From contig NZ_NWTI01000025.1 of assembly GCF_002531575.1 (NCBI RefSeq), positions 40,472 to 104,471 on the forward strand: 64,000 nucleotides of DNA, read 5' to 3'. This DNA is from Bradyrhizobium sp. Y36 (GTDB lineage Bacteria; Pseudomonadota; Alphaproteobacteria; Rhizobiales; Xanthobacteraceae). Positions 53,755 to 62,940 of this stretch are shown here, piece after piece. Under the pieces are notes generated by a model, which did not search any database, had not been told where the DNA came from, and saw nothing but the letters and a program-made list of their open reading frames with translations. The translations under genes were made by a program, and so were the position numbers. Numbering within the stretch: the first letter of the stretch is position 1; each line of letters starts with the position of its first letter.

Positions 53755-54586
53755 ACGCCTCGATGCGCACGATCCCGTATGGATTGAACTTGAAATCGCT
53801 TTCGGCGTAGTCCTGCTCGCGCGACAGCGTGAGCTTGCGGTCGCGCAGCGTGGTCTCGACGCCGTGCTCCGCCATGGCGTCGGCGATCTCGTCCATCAGC
53901 ATCACCGCGGACCGGTCGGCGCCGCGCGATTTTGCGACATAGACGTCCGGCAGGCCGACGAGGTGATAGCCGACGCTCTCAAAGTAGCGATCGCCGGCGA
54001 GCGGGCGCTTGCTGAAGGCAAGGCGACAGGCCTTGGTCACGGCGGGCGTCATGCCGAGGCCTTGCTCCGTCTTCGCGCCGTTGCGCGCCTGCTCGGCAAG
54101 GCTGCGCCAGCGCGCGACGCCGTGCGCGACACCGGCGCTTTCGCCCTTTGCGGCAACCGCGCCCGCATCGAACATCTCGTCCACGATCTGCAGCGCGGCG
54201 GCCGAACCGGCGGCTGTCTTCTGCTGATCCATCGGCGGGCTCAGCACGTAGAGCACCGCCTTGTGGTTGGCGACCGCCGTCTCGTCCGCCGCGGACCATG
54301 CCCTCGGGAAGACGCGGTCCCAGCACACGCCGAACGACCGCGCCATGTTCGGATCGGGTCTTGCCCGCGAATAAGAGCGGTCGATCTCGAAGCCGAAATC
54401 GGCGATCGTCTTGGCCACGGCCTTCGGCGGTTGCAGCAGGCTGTCGTCCTTGCCGAGGAAACAGAGCACGTGACGCGGCTTCACGGACGAAGGCTGCATG
54501 GTCGCTCCCTGCGGATCGTCGGCGAAAGCGCGCGTGGCGATGAGGAGTCCGGCGGCCTTGAGCAGATGTCTGCGAATTGGGTCCAT
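53753..54586 (-). CDS. Exported protein of unknown function
   Basis: A 277-residue protein starting MDPIRRHLLKAAGLLIATRAF, a signal with an Arg pair that may be Tat or Sec. The mature part begins with RHVLCFLGKDDSLL and contains FGVCWDRVFPRAW and KAVLYVLSPPMDQQ; the C-terminal part ends in SDFKFNPYGIVRIEA. I do not recognise the family with confidence. The soluble alpha/beta pattern with a leading beta-strand suggests a small enzyme fold. It is convergent with the RND transporter gene. Confidence 0.7.
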   Translation of the reverse strand: MDPIRRHLLKAAGLLIATRAFADDPQGATMQPSSVKPRHVLCFLGKDDSLLQPPKAVAKTIADFGFEIDRSYSRARPDPNMARSFGVCWDRVFPRAWSAADETAVANHKAVLYVLSPPMDQQKTAAGSAAALQIVDEMFDAGAVAAKGESAGVAHGVARWRSLAEQARNGAKTEQGLGMTPAVTKACRLAFSKRPLAGDRYFESVGYHLVGLPDVYVAKSRGADRSAVMLMDEIADAMAEHGVETTLRDRKLTLSREQDYAESDFKFNPYGIVRIEA

Positions 54587-54621
54587 CTCGGCAGGTCCGT
54601 CCAGGATCGGCTCGTGTCAGC

Positions 54622-54652
54622 AAAAAGCCCCCGGCTCGCGAGAACCGGGGGC
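54622..54652 (-). terminator. Intrinsic terminator of the 165-residue secreted protein gene
   Basis: Read on the minus strand, GCCCCCGG (54652-54645) pairs with CCGGGGGC (54634-54627), followed by five T residues (54626-54622). It starts 29 bases after the stop of the gene at 54681-55178 and is a textbook rho-independent terminator. Confidence 0.85.
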
Positions 54653-54680
54653 CCTATGTCGCTCAGGCGAGACGAGAGTC

Positions 54681-55178
54681 TCAGCTCTTCGTCATGGTGA
54701 TGTTGACGCCGCGAATTTCGCCCTTGGAGGAGATCTGCACCGTCTGCTTGCTGCCGTTGGTGCGCAGCGAGAGGTTGGCGGCAAAGCCGTTGGCCTCCAC
54801 GAACACGTCGATCTGGCCGCCGCCGGCGGTGCCCTGCAGATTGCCGAAGATGTTGCGGCTGGACTCGCTCCAATTGCCGGAGATGCGCTCGCCCTGGCTC
54901 GTCACGTCGCTGGTGAGGTCGAACTTGTAGCTGTCGGAGGCGCAGTGCAGGGCCTGCTTCAGATTGAGGCCGCTGCCGGCGACCTTGTAGTCGGCCTTGC
55001 AGCGAATCCGTTCGGTGGAGCCGTCGGACAGCGACACCGTGCCGGTGCCGGTCCACGCGCCGTCGAAACCGGCGAACGGGCCGGAGGACTGGGCGTGGCT
55101 CGCCGAAATCGAGAAGAGCAGCGCAGCCCCAATGCCGGCCGCCTTGATTGCCAGTCCAGATCGCCCAAAGAATGCCAT
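54681..55178 (-). CDS. Secreted beta-rich protein of unknown function
   Basis: A 165-residue protein with a signal peptide (LFSISASHAQ) and a mature domain of alternating strands: FDGAWTGTGTVSLSDGS, ERIRCKADYKV, and a NWSESSRNIFGNLQGTA segment. Two cysteines (RIRCKAD and ALHCASD) could form a disulphide. The pattern resembles lipocalin-like secreted proteins common in Bradyrhizobium. It has its own strong terminator, so it is probably monocistronic. Confidence 0.78.
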   Translation of the reverse strand: MAFFGRSGLAIKAAGIGAALLFSISASHAQSSGPFAGFDGAWTGTGTVSLSDGSTERIRCKADYKVAGSGLNLKQALHCASDSYKFDLTSDVTSQGERISGNWSESSRNIFGNLQGTAGGGQIDVFVEANGFAANLSLRTNGSKQTVQISSKGEIRGVNITMTKS

Positions 55179-55637
55179 CTCAAATATCCCGTTTTGGAAC
55201 GACGCCCGCCTACGCGATAACGTCTCGCCACATCGAAAGTTTAGTGCTCCGAGCCAGTGTCAGGTTCAAAGCCCGGCTCCCAGAGATGGCGGTTCACGAT
55301 GCCGCGTGCCAGCCCCGAATCCGCTGATTTGCACTGTTTCGGCATGTTTCCGGCGGGAAACGAGGTGCAGACAGATGCAGCGCTGCAACAGGTCTGCACG
55401 AAAACGCGTTGCGTCTGAATTATGACGTAGTATCAACCGCTTACATCTGTCAATGAGAGTTGAGGGAAGACCTGATTTGGTGGACGCGGCGCCAATTTGG
55501 CCGCATTTGCCAGTGCTTGTGCCTTCTCTGAGGCCGCTACAGAAGCGGCGACTTTGCCATCAGAACAATCCGTTCCGGTCGTCCGTCCCGTGCGGTCCGG
55601 GGCCGGTGCGATTCTGCCGCCAGAATGAAGGAATACA
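55179..55637. other. Long intergenic region between divergent secreted-protein genes
   Basis: A 459-base space. It is A/T-richer than surrounding DNA around 55330-55460 and presumably holds promoters for both flanking genes. An open frame at 55433-55864 on the minus strand covers the next gene antisense and is not supported. No RNA gene or clear operator was recognised. Confidence 0.4.
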
Positions 55638-55871
55638 ATGCGTAAGCTTTTCGTCGCTCTCACCCTGCTGTCGGCATCTGTTTCGACGGCGGCGTTCGCC
55701 CAGCAAGGGCGTGGCACGGATGCCGAGCAGAAGGCCTGCACGCGCGATGTGCAGAAGTTCTGCCGTCCGGTCATCGACCAGGGCGATTTCACCATCCTGG
55801 CCTGCCTCAAGGAGAACCGGGCCAAGATCTCGCAGGCCTGCGACCAGGTCCTGAAGACCCACAATCAGTAA
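55638..55871 (+). CDS. Small secreted cysteine-rich repeat protein
   Basis: A 77-residue protein with a signal peptide (STAAFAQ) and one copy of the cysteine-rich GLG1-type repeat: C-TRDVQKFC, then DFTILACLKENRAKISQAC. The four Cys are spaced as in that repeat family and should form two disulphides in the periplasm. Its function is unknown in bacteria. It is followed by a strong terminator. Confidence 0.82.
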   Translation: MRKLFVALTLLSASVSTAAFAQQGRGTDAEQKACTRDVQKFCRPVIDQGDFTILACLKENRAKISQACDQVLKTHNQ

Positions 55872-55884
55872 GCCATTGGCCCAC

Positions 55885-55910
55885 AAAGGCGGCCTTCGGG
55901 GCCGCCTTTT
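55885..55910 (+). terminator. Intrinsic terminator
   Basis: AAAGGCGGCC (55885-55894) and GGCCGCCTTT (55900-55909) form a perfect 10-bp stem around TTCGG and end in a T-run. It lies 13 bases after the small cysteine-rich protein gene and separates it from the hopanoid operon. Confidence 0.9.
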
Positions 55911-56055
55911 CGGGCCGTCCTGCGGAAGGGCAGCCATCGCCAGACAGGATTGGTTTTGCGGCCGTATTCCCCTATATGGGGGCCGCGGCGGATCGCCGGC
56001 ATGAGCCCGCGAGCGAAGAAGCCCTTTCTGTCCAACGATTGTAAACCAGCCCTCG

Positions 56056-56940
56056 ATGACCTCTGCGAGCGAATTGCGATCCGGCAAGGGTGACCGCGAC
56101 GAGAATTTTCCCGTCGCGTCCTGGATCATTCATCCGCGTCATCGGGCCCTGATCCTGGCCTATTACAATTTCGTCCGCACCGCCGACGACATCGCCGACC
56201 ACGCGACGCTCCCGCCCGACCAGAAGCTGGCATATCTCGACCTGCTCGAGGCGGAACTGCTCGGCCAGGGCGACACCCAGCTCGAGGCCGTCAATTTGCG
56301 CCGCGCGCTCGCCGAGCGCGGCATGGCGCCGCGTCATGCGCTCGACGTGCTGGTCGCGTTCCGCATGGACGTGACCAAGCTGCGCTACGAGAACTGGGAC
56401 GAGGTCATCCATTATTGCCGCTACTCGGCGATGCCGGTCGGCCGCTTCATGCTCGACGTCCATGGCGAGAGCACCTCGACCTGGGCGGCGTCGGATGCGC
56501 TCTGCGCCGGCCTGCAGATCAACAACCACCTCCAGGATTGCGGCAAGGATTTCCGCGAGCTCAACCGCGTCTATCTGCCGCGCGATGCGCTGGCCGCACA
56601 CGGCGCCTCGGTCGAGCAGCTCGGGCTGTCGCAGTCGCCGCCGGCGATGCTGGCCTGCCTGCAGGCGCTCGCCGCGCGCAACGAAGCGCTGCTCGACGAG
56701 GGCAGGCGGCTGGCCGCGGAGATCCGGGATTTCCGTCTCGGCATCGACGTCGCGGTGATCCAGGCCTATGCCGACCGCATCGTGCGCCTCCTGAAGGTGC
56801 GCGATCCCCTGCGCGAGCGGGTGCATCTGAACAAGTTCGAGCTGCTCGTCTTCAGCCTTGCGGGCATGCTCAGTGAAGCCGGCCACCGCGCGATCGGACG
56901 CAAGGCCCTTTCCAGACCGGGGACTGCCCATGACGCTTGA
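56056..56940 (+). CDS. hpnC: Squalene synthase HpnC
   Basis: A 294-residue member of the squalene/phytoene synthase fold with FPVASWIIHPRHR, the first Asp-rich motif RTADDIADHA, RYSAMPVGRFMLDVHGE, and NNHLQDCGKDFRELNRVYLP in place of the second Asp-rich motif. In the three-enzyme hopanoid route, HpnD makes presqualene diphosphate, HpnC converts it to hydroxysqualene, and HpnE reduces it to squalene. It is the first gene of the hpnC-D-E-F-G run and overlaps hpnD by 11 bases. Confidence 0.93.
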   Translation: MTSASELRSGKGDRDENFPVASWIIHPRHRALILAYYNFVRTADDIADHATLPPDQKLAYLDLLEAELLGQGDTQLEAVNLRRALAERGMAPRHALDVLVAFRMDVTKLRYENWDEVIHYCRYSAMPVGRFMLDVHGESTSTWAASDALCAGLQINNHLQDCGKDFRELNRVYLPRDALAAHGASVEQLGLSQSPPAMLACLQALAARNEALLDEGRRLAAEIRDFRLGIDVAVIQAYADRIVRLLKVRDPLRERVHLNKFELLVFSLAGMLSEAGHRAIGRKALSRPGTAHDA

Positions 56941-57769
56941 GGCGACAGCGCCCGGCGCCAATTATGGCTCGACCGCATCCGGCAGCTCGTTCTACGCCGC
57001 GATGCGCATCCTGCCGCACGACCAACGCGAAGCGATGTTCCAGATCTACAGCTTCTGCCGCCAGGTCGACGACATCGCCGATTCCAATGGTCCGCGCGAT
57101 GAGCGGCTTGCCGCGCTTCAGGAGTGGCGCAACGACATCGACGCGCTCTATCAGGGCCATCCGCCGCCGCGGCTGAAGGACTACGTCGCCTCGGTGAAGA
57201 CCTTCGGCCTCAAGCGCGAGGATTTCCTGGCGATCGTCGACGGCATGGAGATGGACGTGCCGCAGGACATCCGCGCGCCCGACATGGCGACGCTGGATCT
57301 CTACTGCGACCGCGTCGCCAGCGCCGTCGGACGGCTGTCGGTGCGGGTGTTCGGCCTGCCGGAAGAGGACGGCATCCAGCTCGCCTATCATCTCGGCCGT
57401 GCGCTTCAGCTCACCAACATCCTGCGCGACATCGACGAGGATGCCGGCCTCGGCCGGCTCTATCTGCCGCGCGAGGCGCTGCTGCATGCCGGCATCACCT
57501 CCGACGATCCGAACCGCGTGATTGCCGAGCGCGCGCTGCCGAAGGTCTGCCTGCCGCTGACGCAGCGGGCGAAGGCGCATTTCGAGAAGTCGGACGAGAT
57601 CATGAACCGCAACAAGCGCCGCGTCGTGCGCGCGCCGCGGATCATGTCGAAATACTATCATTCCATTCTGGATCTCCTGATCGCGCGCGGTTTCAACGCG
57701 CCGCGCCAGCCGGTGCGTGTGTCGAAGATCACACGCATCCTGATCCTGCTCCGTTACGCTTTCATCTGA
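56930..57769 (+). CDS. hpnD: Presqualene diphosphate synthase HpnD
   Basis: A 279-residue prenyl transferase with both Asp-rich motifs: CRQVDDIADS and NILRDIDEDAGLGRLYLPRE. It condenses two farnesyl diphosphates to presqualene diphosphate. The ATG at 56930 lies inside the end of hpnC. An earlier in-frame ATG at 56858 lies deeper in hpnC and gives a non-family N-terminus. Its stop shares a base with the hpnE start (TGATG). Confidence 0.94.
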   Translation: MTLEATAPGANYGSTASGSSFYAAMRILPHDQREAMFQIYSFCRQVDDIADSNGPRDERLAALQEWRNDIDALYQGHPPPRLKDYVASVKTFGLKREDFLAIVDGMEMDVPQDIRAPDMATLDLYCDRVASAVGRLSVRVFGLPEEDGIQLAYHLGRALQLTNILRDIDEDAGLGRLYLPREALLHAGITSDDPNRVIAERALPKVCLPLTQRAKAHFEKSDEIMNRNKRRVVRAPRIMSKYYHSILDLLIARGFNAPRQPVRVSKITRILILLRYAFI

Positions 57770-59025
57770 TGCAAAAGACAGCTCACATCATCGGTGCCGG
57801 AATTTCCGGCCTCTCCGCAGCCGTTCGGCTCGCCAATGCCGGCTTCAAGGTCGCCGTGCACGAGGCGACGCACCAGGCCGGCGGCCGCTGCCGGTCCTAT
57901 TTCGACGGCGCCACCAATCTCACCATCGACAACGGCAACCATCTGCTGCTGTCGGGCAACAGCCATGCGCGCGCCTATGCGCGCGCGATCGGCACCGAAG
58001 CCGGTCTCGTCGGCCCCGAGAGCGCGCAGTTTCCCTTCGTCGACATCAAGACCGGGCAGCGCTGGCAGATCGATCTCGGCACCGGCCGGCTGCCGACCTG
58101 GGTGCTGGACGAGGGCCGTCGCGTGCCCGACACGGGCCTCACCGATTACCTGAAGCTGGCGCCGCTGATCTGGGCGTCGGAGGAGACGCTGGTCGGCAAG
58201 TCGATTCCGACCGAAGGCCTGCTCTATCAGCGCCTGGTGCAGCCGCTGCTGCTCGCCGCCCTCAACGTCGATCCGCCCGAGGGCTCGGCGGGACTCGCCG
58301 GCGCGATCGTGCGCGAGACGCTGCTCGCGGGCGGACAGGCCTGCCGCCCCCTGATCGCGCGCGACGGCCTCAGCGCCGTGCTGATCGAGCCCGCCGTGAA
58401 GTTTTTGCAGGATCGCGGCCACACGGTTCAGCTCGGCCACGAGCTGCGCTCGTTCGCAACCGGTGACGGCAAGGCGACTTCTCTGAATTTCGGCGGCGAG
58501 GATTTGATCCAGCTCGGCGCCGGCGATGTCGTCGTGATGGCGGTGCCGCCGCGCGCGGCGACGAGCCTGCTGCCGGGCCTGAAGGCGCCGACCGAATTCC
58601 GCGCCATCGTCAACGCGCATTTCCGCTTTGAGCCGCCGCCCGGCTCGGCGCCGATCCTCGGCGTGATCGGCGGCGTGGTGGAATGGCTGTTCGCGTTCCC
58701 GAACCGGCTGTCCGTCACCATCAGCAATGGCGACCGTCTCGTCGACATGCCGCGCGAGGAACTCGCGCAGGCGATCTGGAACGACGTCTGCAAGGCCGGC
58801 GGTGTCTCCGGCGAGCTGCCGCCGTGGCAGATCGTGCGCGAGCGCCGCGCCACATTTGCGGCGACGCCGGCCCAGAATGCCCTGCGTCCGGGGCCGGTCA
58901 CCGCGCTGAAAAACCTGTTTCTCGCGGGGGATTGGACTGCTACGGGATTGCCAGCAACCATCGAGGGATCGGTCCGGTCGGGTGACCGCGCCGCCGATCT
59001 GGTTCTGGCCGCCAAAGCATCCTGA
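57769..59025 (+). CDS. hpnE: Hydroxysqualene dehydroxylase HpnE
   Basis: A 418-residue flavin amine-oxidase-like protein. The N-terminal dinucleotide-binding motif is HIIGAGISGLSAAVRLANAG and the C-terminal FAD motif is LFLAGDWTATGLPATIEGSVRSG, seen in pieces. It reductively removes the hydroxyl of hydroxysqualene to give squalene. The ATG overlaps the hpnD stop. Length matches the family. Confidence 0.94.
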   Translation: MQKTAHIIGAGISGLSAAVRLANAGFKVAVHEATHQAGGRCRSYFDGATNLTIDNGNHLLLSGNSHARAYARAIGTEAGLVGPESAQFPFVDIKTGQRWQIDLGTGRLPTWVLDEGRRVPDTGLTDYLKLAPLIWASEETLVGKSIPTEGLLYQRLVQPLLLAALNVDPPEGSAGLAGAIVRETLLAGGQACRPLIARDGLSAVLIEPAVKFLQDRGHTVQLGHELRSFATGDGKATSLNFGGEDLIQLGAGDVVVMAVPPRAATSLLPGLKAPTEFRAIVNAHFRFEPPPGSAPILGVIGGVVEWLFAFPNRLSVTISNGDRLVDMPREELAQAIWNDVCKAGGVSGELPPWQIVRERRATFAATPAQNALRPGPVTALKNLFLAGDWTATGLPATIEGSVRSGDRAADLVLAAKAS

Positions 59026-59089
59026 AAGGCGGCCCTGACGGGCAAGTGTCCCGGTCAATTTCAATCGACTATCGGAGCAATCGAGCGAC

Positions 59090-61057
59090 ATGGATTCCGT
59101 GAACGCGACCAGCCGCGAAGCCCTTCAGCCGGGCATCTTGGAATCGAGCATTGCATCGGCGACCCAGGGCGTCCTCGGCTTCCAGCAACCCGACGGCCAT
59201 TGGGTGTTCGAGCTCGAGGCCGACTGCACGATTCCGGCCGAATACGTCCTCCTGCGCCACTATCTCGCCGAGCCGGTCGACACCGTGCTCGAAGCCAAGA
59301 TCGCCAATTATCTGCGCCGCATCCAGGGCGCCCATGGCGGCTGGCCGCTGGTGCATGACGGCGAGTTCGACATGAGCGCCAGCGTGAAGGCCTATTTCGC
59401 GCTGAAGATGATCGGCGATTCCGTCGACGCCCCGCACATGGTGCGCGCGCGCGAGGCGATCCACGCCCGCGGCGGCGCCATTCACAGCAACGTCTTCACG
59501 CGCTTCATGCTCGCCATGTTCGGCGTCGTGACCTGGCGCGCGGTGCCGGTGCTGCCGATCGAGATCGTGCTGCTGCCGTTCTGGTCGCCGTTCCACATCA
59601 ACAAGATCTCCTACTGGGCGCGCACCACCATGGTGCCGCTGATGGTCATCGCCGCGCTCAAGCCGCGCGCCAAGAACCCGAAGGGCGTCGGCATCGACGA
59701 GCTGTTCCTGCAGGATCCGCGCGGAATCGGCATGACGGCGAAGGCGCCGCACCAGAGCATGGCCTGGTTCGTGCTGTTCCGCGCGCTCGATGCGATCCTG
59801 CGCGTGGTCGAGCCGATGTTTCCGAAGAGCCTGCGCAAGCGCGCCATCGACGCCGCGCTCGCCTTCACCGAGGAGCGGCTCAACGGCGAGGACGGCATGG
59901 GCGCGATCTATCCGCCCATGGCCAACATCGTCATGATGTACGACGCGCTCGGCAAGGACGAGAATTTCCCGCCGCGTGCGATCACGCGCCGGGGCATCGA
60001 CAAGCTGCTCGTGATCGGCGAGGACGAGGCCTATTGCCAGCCCTGCGTCTCGCCGGTGTGGGACACGACGCTGACCGCGCATGCGCTGCTGGAGGCCGGC
60101 GGCGACAAGGCGGTGCCGGCGGCCAAGCAGGGCCTCGACTGGCTGATCCCGAAGCAGGAGCTCGAGGTGAAGGGCGACTGGGCGGTGAAGCGGCCCGACG
60201 TCCGCCCCGGCGGCTGGGCCTTCCAGTACAACAACGCCCATTACCCCGACCTCGACGACACCGCGGTGGTGGTGATGTCGATGGACCGCATGCGGCGGGA
60301 GCACGGCGCCACCGGCTACGATGCCGCGATCGCCCGCGGCCGGGAGTGGATCGAGGGCATGCAGAGCGACGATGGCGGCTGGGCCGCCTTCGACGTCAAC
60401 AATCTCGAATACTACCTCAACAACATCCCGTTCTCGGACCACGGCGCGCTGCTCGACCCGCCGACAGAGGACGTCACCGCGCGCTGCATCTCGATGCTGG
60501 CCCAGCTCGGCGAGACCGCGGCGACCAGCAAGCACGTCGCCGACGGCATCGCCTACTTGCGCAAGACCCAGCACCCCGAGGGGTCCTGGTACGGCCGCTG
60601 GGGCATGAACTTCATCTATGGAACCTGGTCGGTGCTCTGCGCCCTCAACATGGCCGGCGTCCGCCACGACGACCCCATGATTCGCAAAGCCGCGGCCTGG
60701 CTGGCCTCGATCCAGAACGAGGACGGCGGCTGGGGCGAGGACGCCGTCAGCTACCGGCTCGACTACAAGGGCTGGGAGGCCGCCCCCTCGACCGCCTCGC
60801 AAACGGCATGGGCCTTGCTTGCTCTCATGGCAGCTGGCGAGGTTGATCACCCGGCCGTCGCCCGCGGGGTGGAGTACCTGATTGCAACACAAAACAAAAA
60901 AGGACTGTGGGACGAGCAGCGGTACACCGCCACAGGCTTCCCCCGCGTGTTCTATCTGCGGTATCATGGTTACCCAAAGTTCTTTCCGCTGTGGGCACTG
61001 GCGCGGTATCGGAACTTGCGGAGCACCAACAGCAGGGTGGTAGGGGTCGGAATGTGA
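59090..61057 (+). CDS. shc: Squalene-hopene cyclase
   Basis: A 655-residue triterpene cyclase (also called hpnF). The protonating motif D387-L-D389-D390-T (HYPDLDDTAVV) is intact, and several QW repeats are visible (QEPDGHW-like QQPDGHW near the start, QSDDGGWAAFD, QNEDGGWGED and QNKKGLWDE). It folds squalene to hopene and diplopterol at the membrane. It starts 64 bases after hpnE, and its stop overlaps the hpnG start (GTGA). The length is that of alphaproteobacterial cyclases. Confidence 0.95.
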   Translation: MDSVNATSREALQPGILESSIASATQGVLGFQQPDGHWVFELEADCTIPAEYVLLRHYLAEPVDTVLEAKIANYLRRIQGAHGGWPLVHDGEFDMSASVKAYFALKMIGDSVDAPHMVRAREAIHARGGAIHSNVFTRFMLAMFGVVTWRAVPVLPIEIVLLPFWSPFHINKISYWARTTMVPLMVIAALKPRAKNPKGVGIDELFLQDPRGIGMTAKAPHQSMAWFVLFRALDAILRVVEPMFPKSLRKRAIDAALAFTEERLNGEDGMGAIYPPMANIVMMYDALGKDENFPPRAITRRGIDKLLVIGEDEAYCQPCVSPVWDTTLTAHALLEAGGDKAVPAAKQGLDWLIPKQELEVKGDWAVKRPDVRPGGWAFQYNNAHYPDLDDTAVVVMSMDRMRREHGATGYDAAIARGREWIEGMQSDDGGWAAFDVNNLEYYLNNIPFSDHGALLDPPTEDVTARCISMLAQLGETAATSKHVADGIAYLRKTQHPEGSWYGRWGMNFIYGTWSVLCALNMAGVRHDDPMIRKAAAWLASIQNEDGGWGEDAVSYRLDYKGWEAAPSTASQTAWALLALMAAGEVDHPAVARGVEYLIATQNKKGLWDEQRYTATGFPRVFYLRYHGYPKFFPLWALARYRNLRSTNSRVVGVGM

Positions 61058-61803
61058 CTTTGGGGACGGGGGATTATCTTACCGCGGGCAATGCCATTGA
61101 TCCGCGGCCGATCTTGATCGTGACTGGATTGGTGCAGGAGGCCCGCATCGCGGCCGGCCCCGGCATGGCCGTCATCTGCTCATCCAGCAGCCCGACCCAG
61201 TTGAGGGCGCTTTTGACCGTGGTGGATCCCAACACGATTCGCGGCGTGATCTCGTTCGGCGTGGCCGGCGGGCTCGACCCGAGCCTGCGCTCCGGCGACG
61301 TCGTGCTGGCGACCGAGGTGCTCGACGGCGACACCCGCTGGGCCGCCGGGCTCTCGCTCGGCGACGACCTGATCGACCGCCTGACCTCGGGCCGCCGCCG
61401 CGTGGTGCGCGGCAGCCTCGCCGGTGCCGAGGAAGTGGTCACCAAGCGCGCCTGCAAGGCCGCGCTGCACTCCGAGACCGGCGCCTCCGCCGTCGACATG
61501 GAAAGCCACATCGCGGCCGCCTATGCCGCTGAAACCGGCTTGCCGTTTGCCGCGGTCCGCGTCATCAGCGACCCCGCCCACCGCGCGCTGCCGGCGCTCG
61601 CCCGCGCCGCCATCAAGCCGAACGGCCAGATCGACCTCGCCGCCGTGCTGCGCGGCATCGTGCGCAATCCGGCGACCCTGCATGCCCTGGTCTCGACCGG
61701 CATCGACTTCAACCGCGCCCTGCGCTCCTTGCGCGGCTGCCGCGACTATCTGATCGGCACCGAGCTGATCGAGAGCGAAGTGCTGGTGTCGAAGGCGGCG
61801 TGA
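61054..61803 (+). CDS. hpnG: Hopanoid-associated nucleoside phosphorylase HpnG
   Basis: A 249-residue nucleosidase/phosphorylase-fold protein (ISFGVAGGLDPSLRSGDVVLA, ASAVDMESHIAAAYAAETG with the typical DMES ligand motif). In hopanoid side-chain synthesis it removes adenine from adenosylhopane to give phosphoribohopane or ribosylhopane. The GTG at 61054 overlaps the shc stop and follows GTAGGGG. It is the last recognisable hopanoid gene in the window; hpnH, which often comes next, is not seen. Confidence 0.92.
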   Translation: MTLGTGDYLTAGNAIDPRPILIVTGLVQEARIAAGPGMAVICSSSSPTQLRALLTVVDPNTIRGVISFGVAGGLDPSLRSGDVVLATEVLDGDTRWAAGLSLGDDLIDRLTSGRRRVVRGSLAGAEEVVTKRACKAALHSETGASAVDMESHIAAAYAAETGLPFAAVRVISDPAHRALPALARAAIKPNGQIDLAAVLRGIVRNPATLHALVSTGIDFNRALRSLRGCRDYLIGTELIESEVLVSKAA

Positions 61804-61831
61804 GCGGGGGTGTCGAACTAACGAGACAAAA

Positions 61832-61858
61832 GGCCCGGTCGCCAATAGCGATCGGGCC
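61832..61858 (+). terminator. Strong hairpin after hpnG
   Basis: GGCCCGGTCGC (61832-61842) pairs with GCGATCGGGCC (61848-61858) around CAATA, with a single G-T wobble. It lies 28 bases after the hpnG stop and is followed by CTTA, a weak T-run. It marks the end of the hopanoid operon and of the typical high-GC sequence. The 275 bases from here to the next gene hold no other feature I can support. Confidence 0.75.
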
Positions 61859-62133
61859 CTTAGTGTCCAGCTCGTCACACTTATGATGCGACGCGCCCTT
61901 GCGAAGCCCACCGTTTCCCTCATCGCCACGCTTCGTAATCGCGGTCGTCGTTGATGTGAACATAGTCGACGTGCCGGACGAAACCACCTTTCGGCAAAAT
62001 ACCCCCTGCCGCACTCGGCATTGATTATGTGCGGCGCAGCGCCTTGGCGGTTCGGGGGCTAGCAAAAGGCTTATGTACCGGGACTCATTCGTCGGGTAGT
62101 GTTCGTTGAACCTAGCGTACGGTGGTGCGGTTG

Positions 62134-62940
62134 ATGGCCGAAGATGACCGGATCACGTTGATTATTGAGGGCTTGCCTGGGGACAACGGGCAAGTGCGCC
62201 TTGGCGCGTTCATGAACCAGCTTCAGAAACTTAATGCGACCATCACGAAGCTGGACCGCGAGGCTAGTGATGGAAAGCAGGCCACTGTCTATAGGATCGC
62301 GGAGCTTTCCTATAATAGTCCTGTGCGGGTTGTCCTAGAGCCTCAGGCTCTTCCTAAGTTTCCCTACGTTGGCCATGCCATTGTTGAGAGCTTGGGCCGT
62401 GTCACGCATGCGCTTGAAAATGGCGATGACCTTTCAGGACTGGACGCCGATCTGCTTGAGGACATTCGAGGCCTCGCGAAGCCAGTTGGCAAGTCTGTCG
62501 CGAACGTCACTCTGCTTTTTAACGATCACAGATTTGATCTTACTCCCGAGATCGCCGCCAAGGTCGATGCCGCTCTAGCAGTCGATGAGGAATGCATTGG
62601 CTCGATTGCAGGCATGTTGGAGCAGATAAATCTGCATGACGGCGCAAACGTTTTCTATGTCTACCCAGAGATTGGCCCGCGCAAAGTTACCTGCCATTTT
62701 CCGTCCGCGCTGTACGATGACGCGGTGTCTGCGGTAGGACGAAAGGTCGAGGTGTCTGGCACGCTCCACTATCGTAACGGTGCCACGTTCCCGCATCAGG
62801 TACAGGTAGTTCAGGTTGAGGCATTTCCGCCTGAGTCTGAGTTGCCGGACTGGGATGACGTTCGTGGTATGGCGCCCGATGCCACTGGTGATTTGAGTAG
62901 CGAAGCCTTCATCCGGGAGCTTCGTGATGGCTGGTACTGA
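62134..62940 (+). CDS. Uncharacterised protein with OB-like C-terminus, partner of PIN nuclease
   Basis: A 268-residue cytoplasmic protein. The N-terminal two thirds (DRITLIIEGLPGDNGQVRLG onward) is mixed alpha/beta with no family I can name. The last 85 residues (KVTCHFP, VGRKVEVSGTLHYRNG, VQVVQVEAFP) look like a small OB-fold beta barrel. It ends in a short tail, SSEAFIRELRDGWY, like those by which antitoxins grip toxins. The PIN-domain gene starts inside its end. Codon use is visibly less GC-rich than the hopanoid genes. The start may be ATG 62134 or GTG 62122 or 62125; no clear ribosome site is seen. Confidence 0.72.
   Translation: MAEDDRITLIIEGLPGDNGQVRLGAFMNQLQKLNATITKLDREASDGKQATVYRIAELSYNSPVRVVLEPQALPKFPYVGHAIVESLGRVTHALENGDDLSGLDADLLEDIRGLAKPVGKSVANVTLLFNDHRFDLTPEIAAKVDAALAVDEECIGSIAGMLEQINLHDGANVFYVYPEIGPRKVTCHFPSALYDDAVSAVGRKVEVSGTLHYRNGATFPHQVQVVQVEAFPPESELPDWDDVRGMAPDATGDLSSEAFIRELRDGWY

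Noticed and set aside
57124..57768. In-frame upstream extension of hpnE through the hpnD gene
   Set aside because: The extra residues are an out-of-phase reading of hpnD; the ATG at 57769 gives the proper dinucleotide-binding start.
59069..60967. 632-codon open frame on the minus strand opposite shc
   Set aside because: It mirrors the whole squalene-hopene cyclase gene; the product is His/Arg/Val-rich without any family pattern, a usual artefact in high-GC DNA.
61859..62133. Search for a tRNA or attachment site that could mark an island edge
   Set aside because: No cloverleaf-like sequence or direct repeat could be recognised by eye here.
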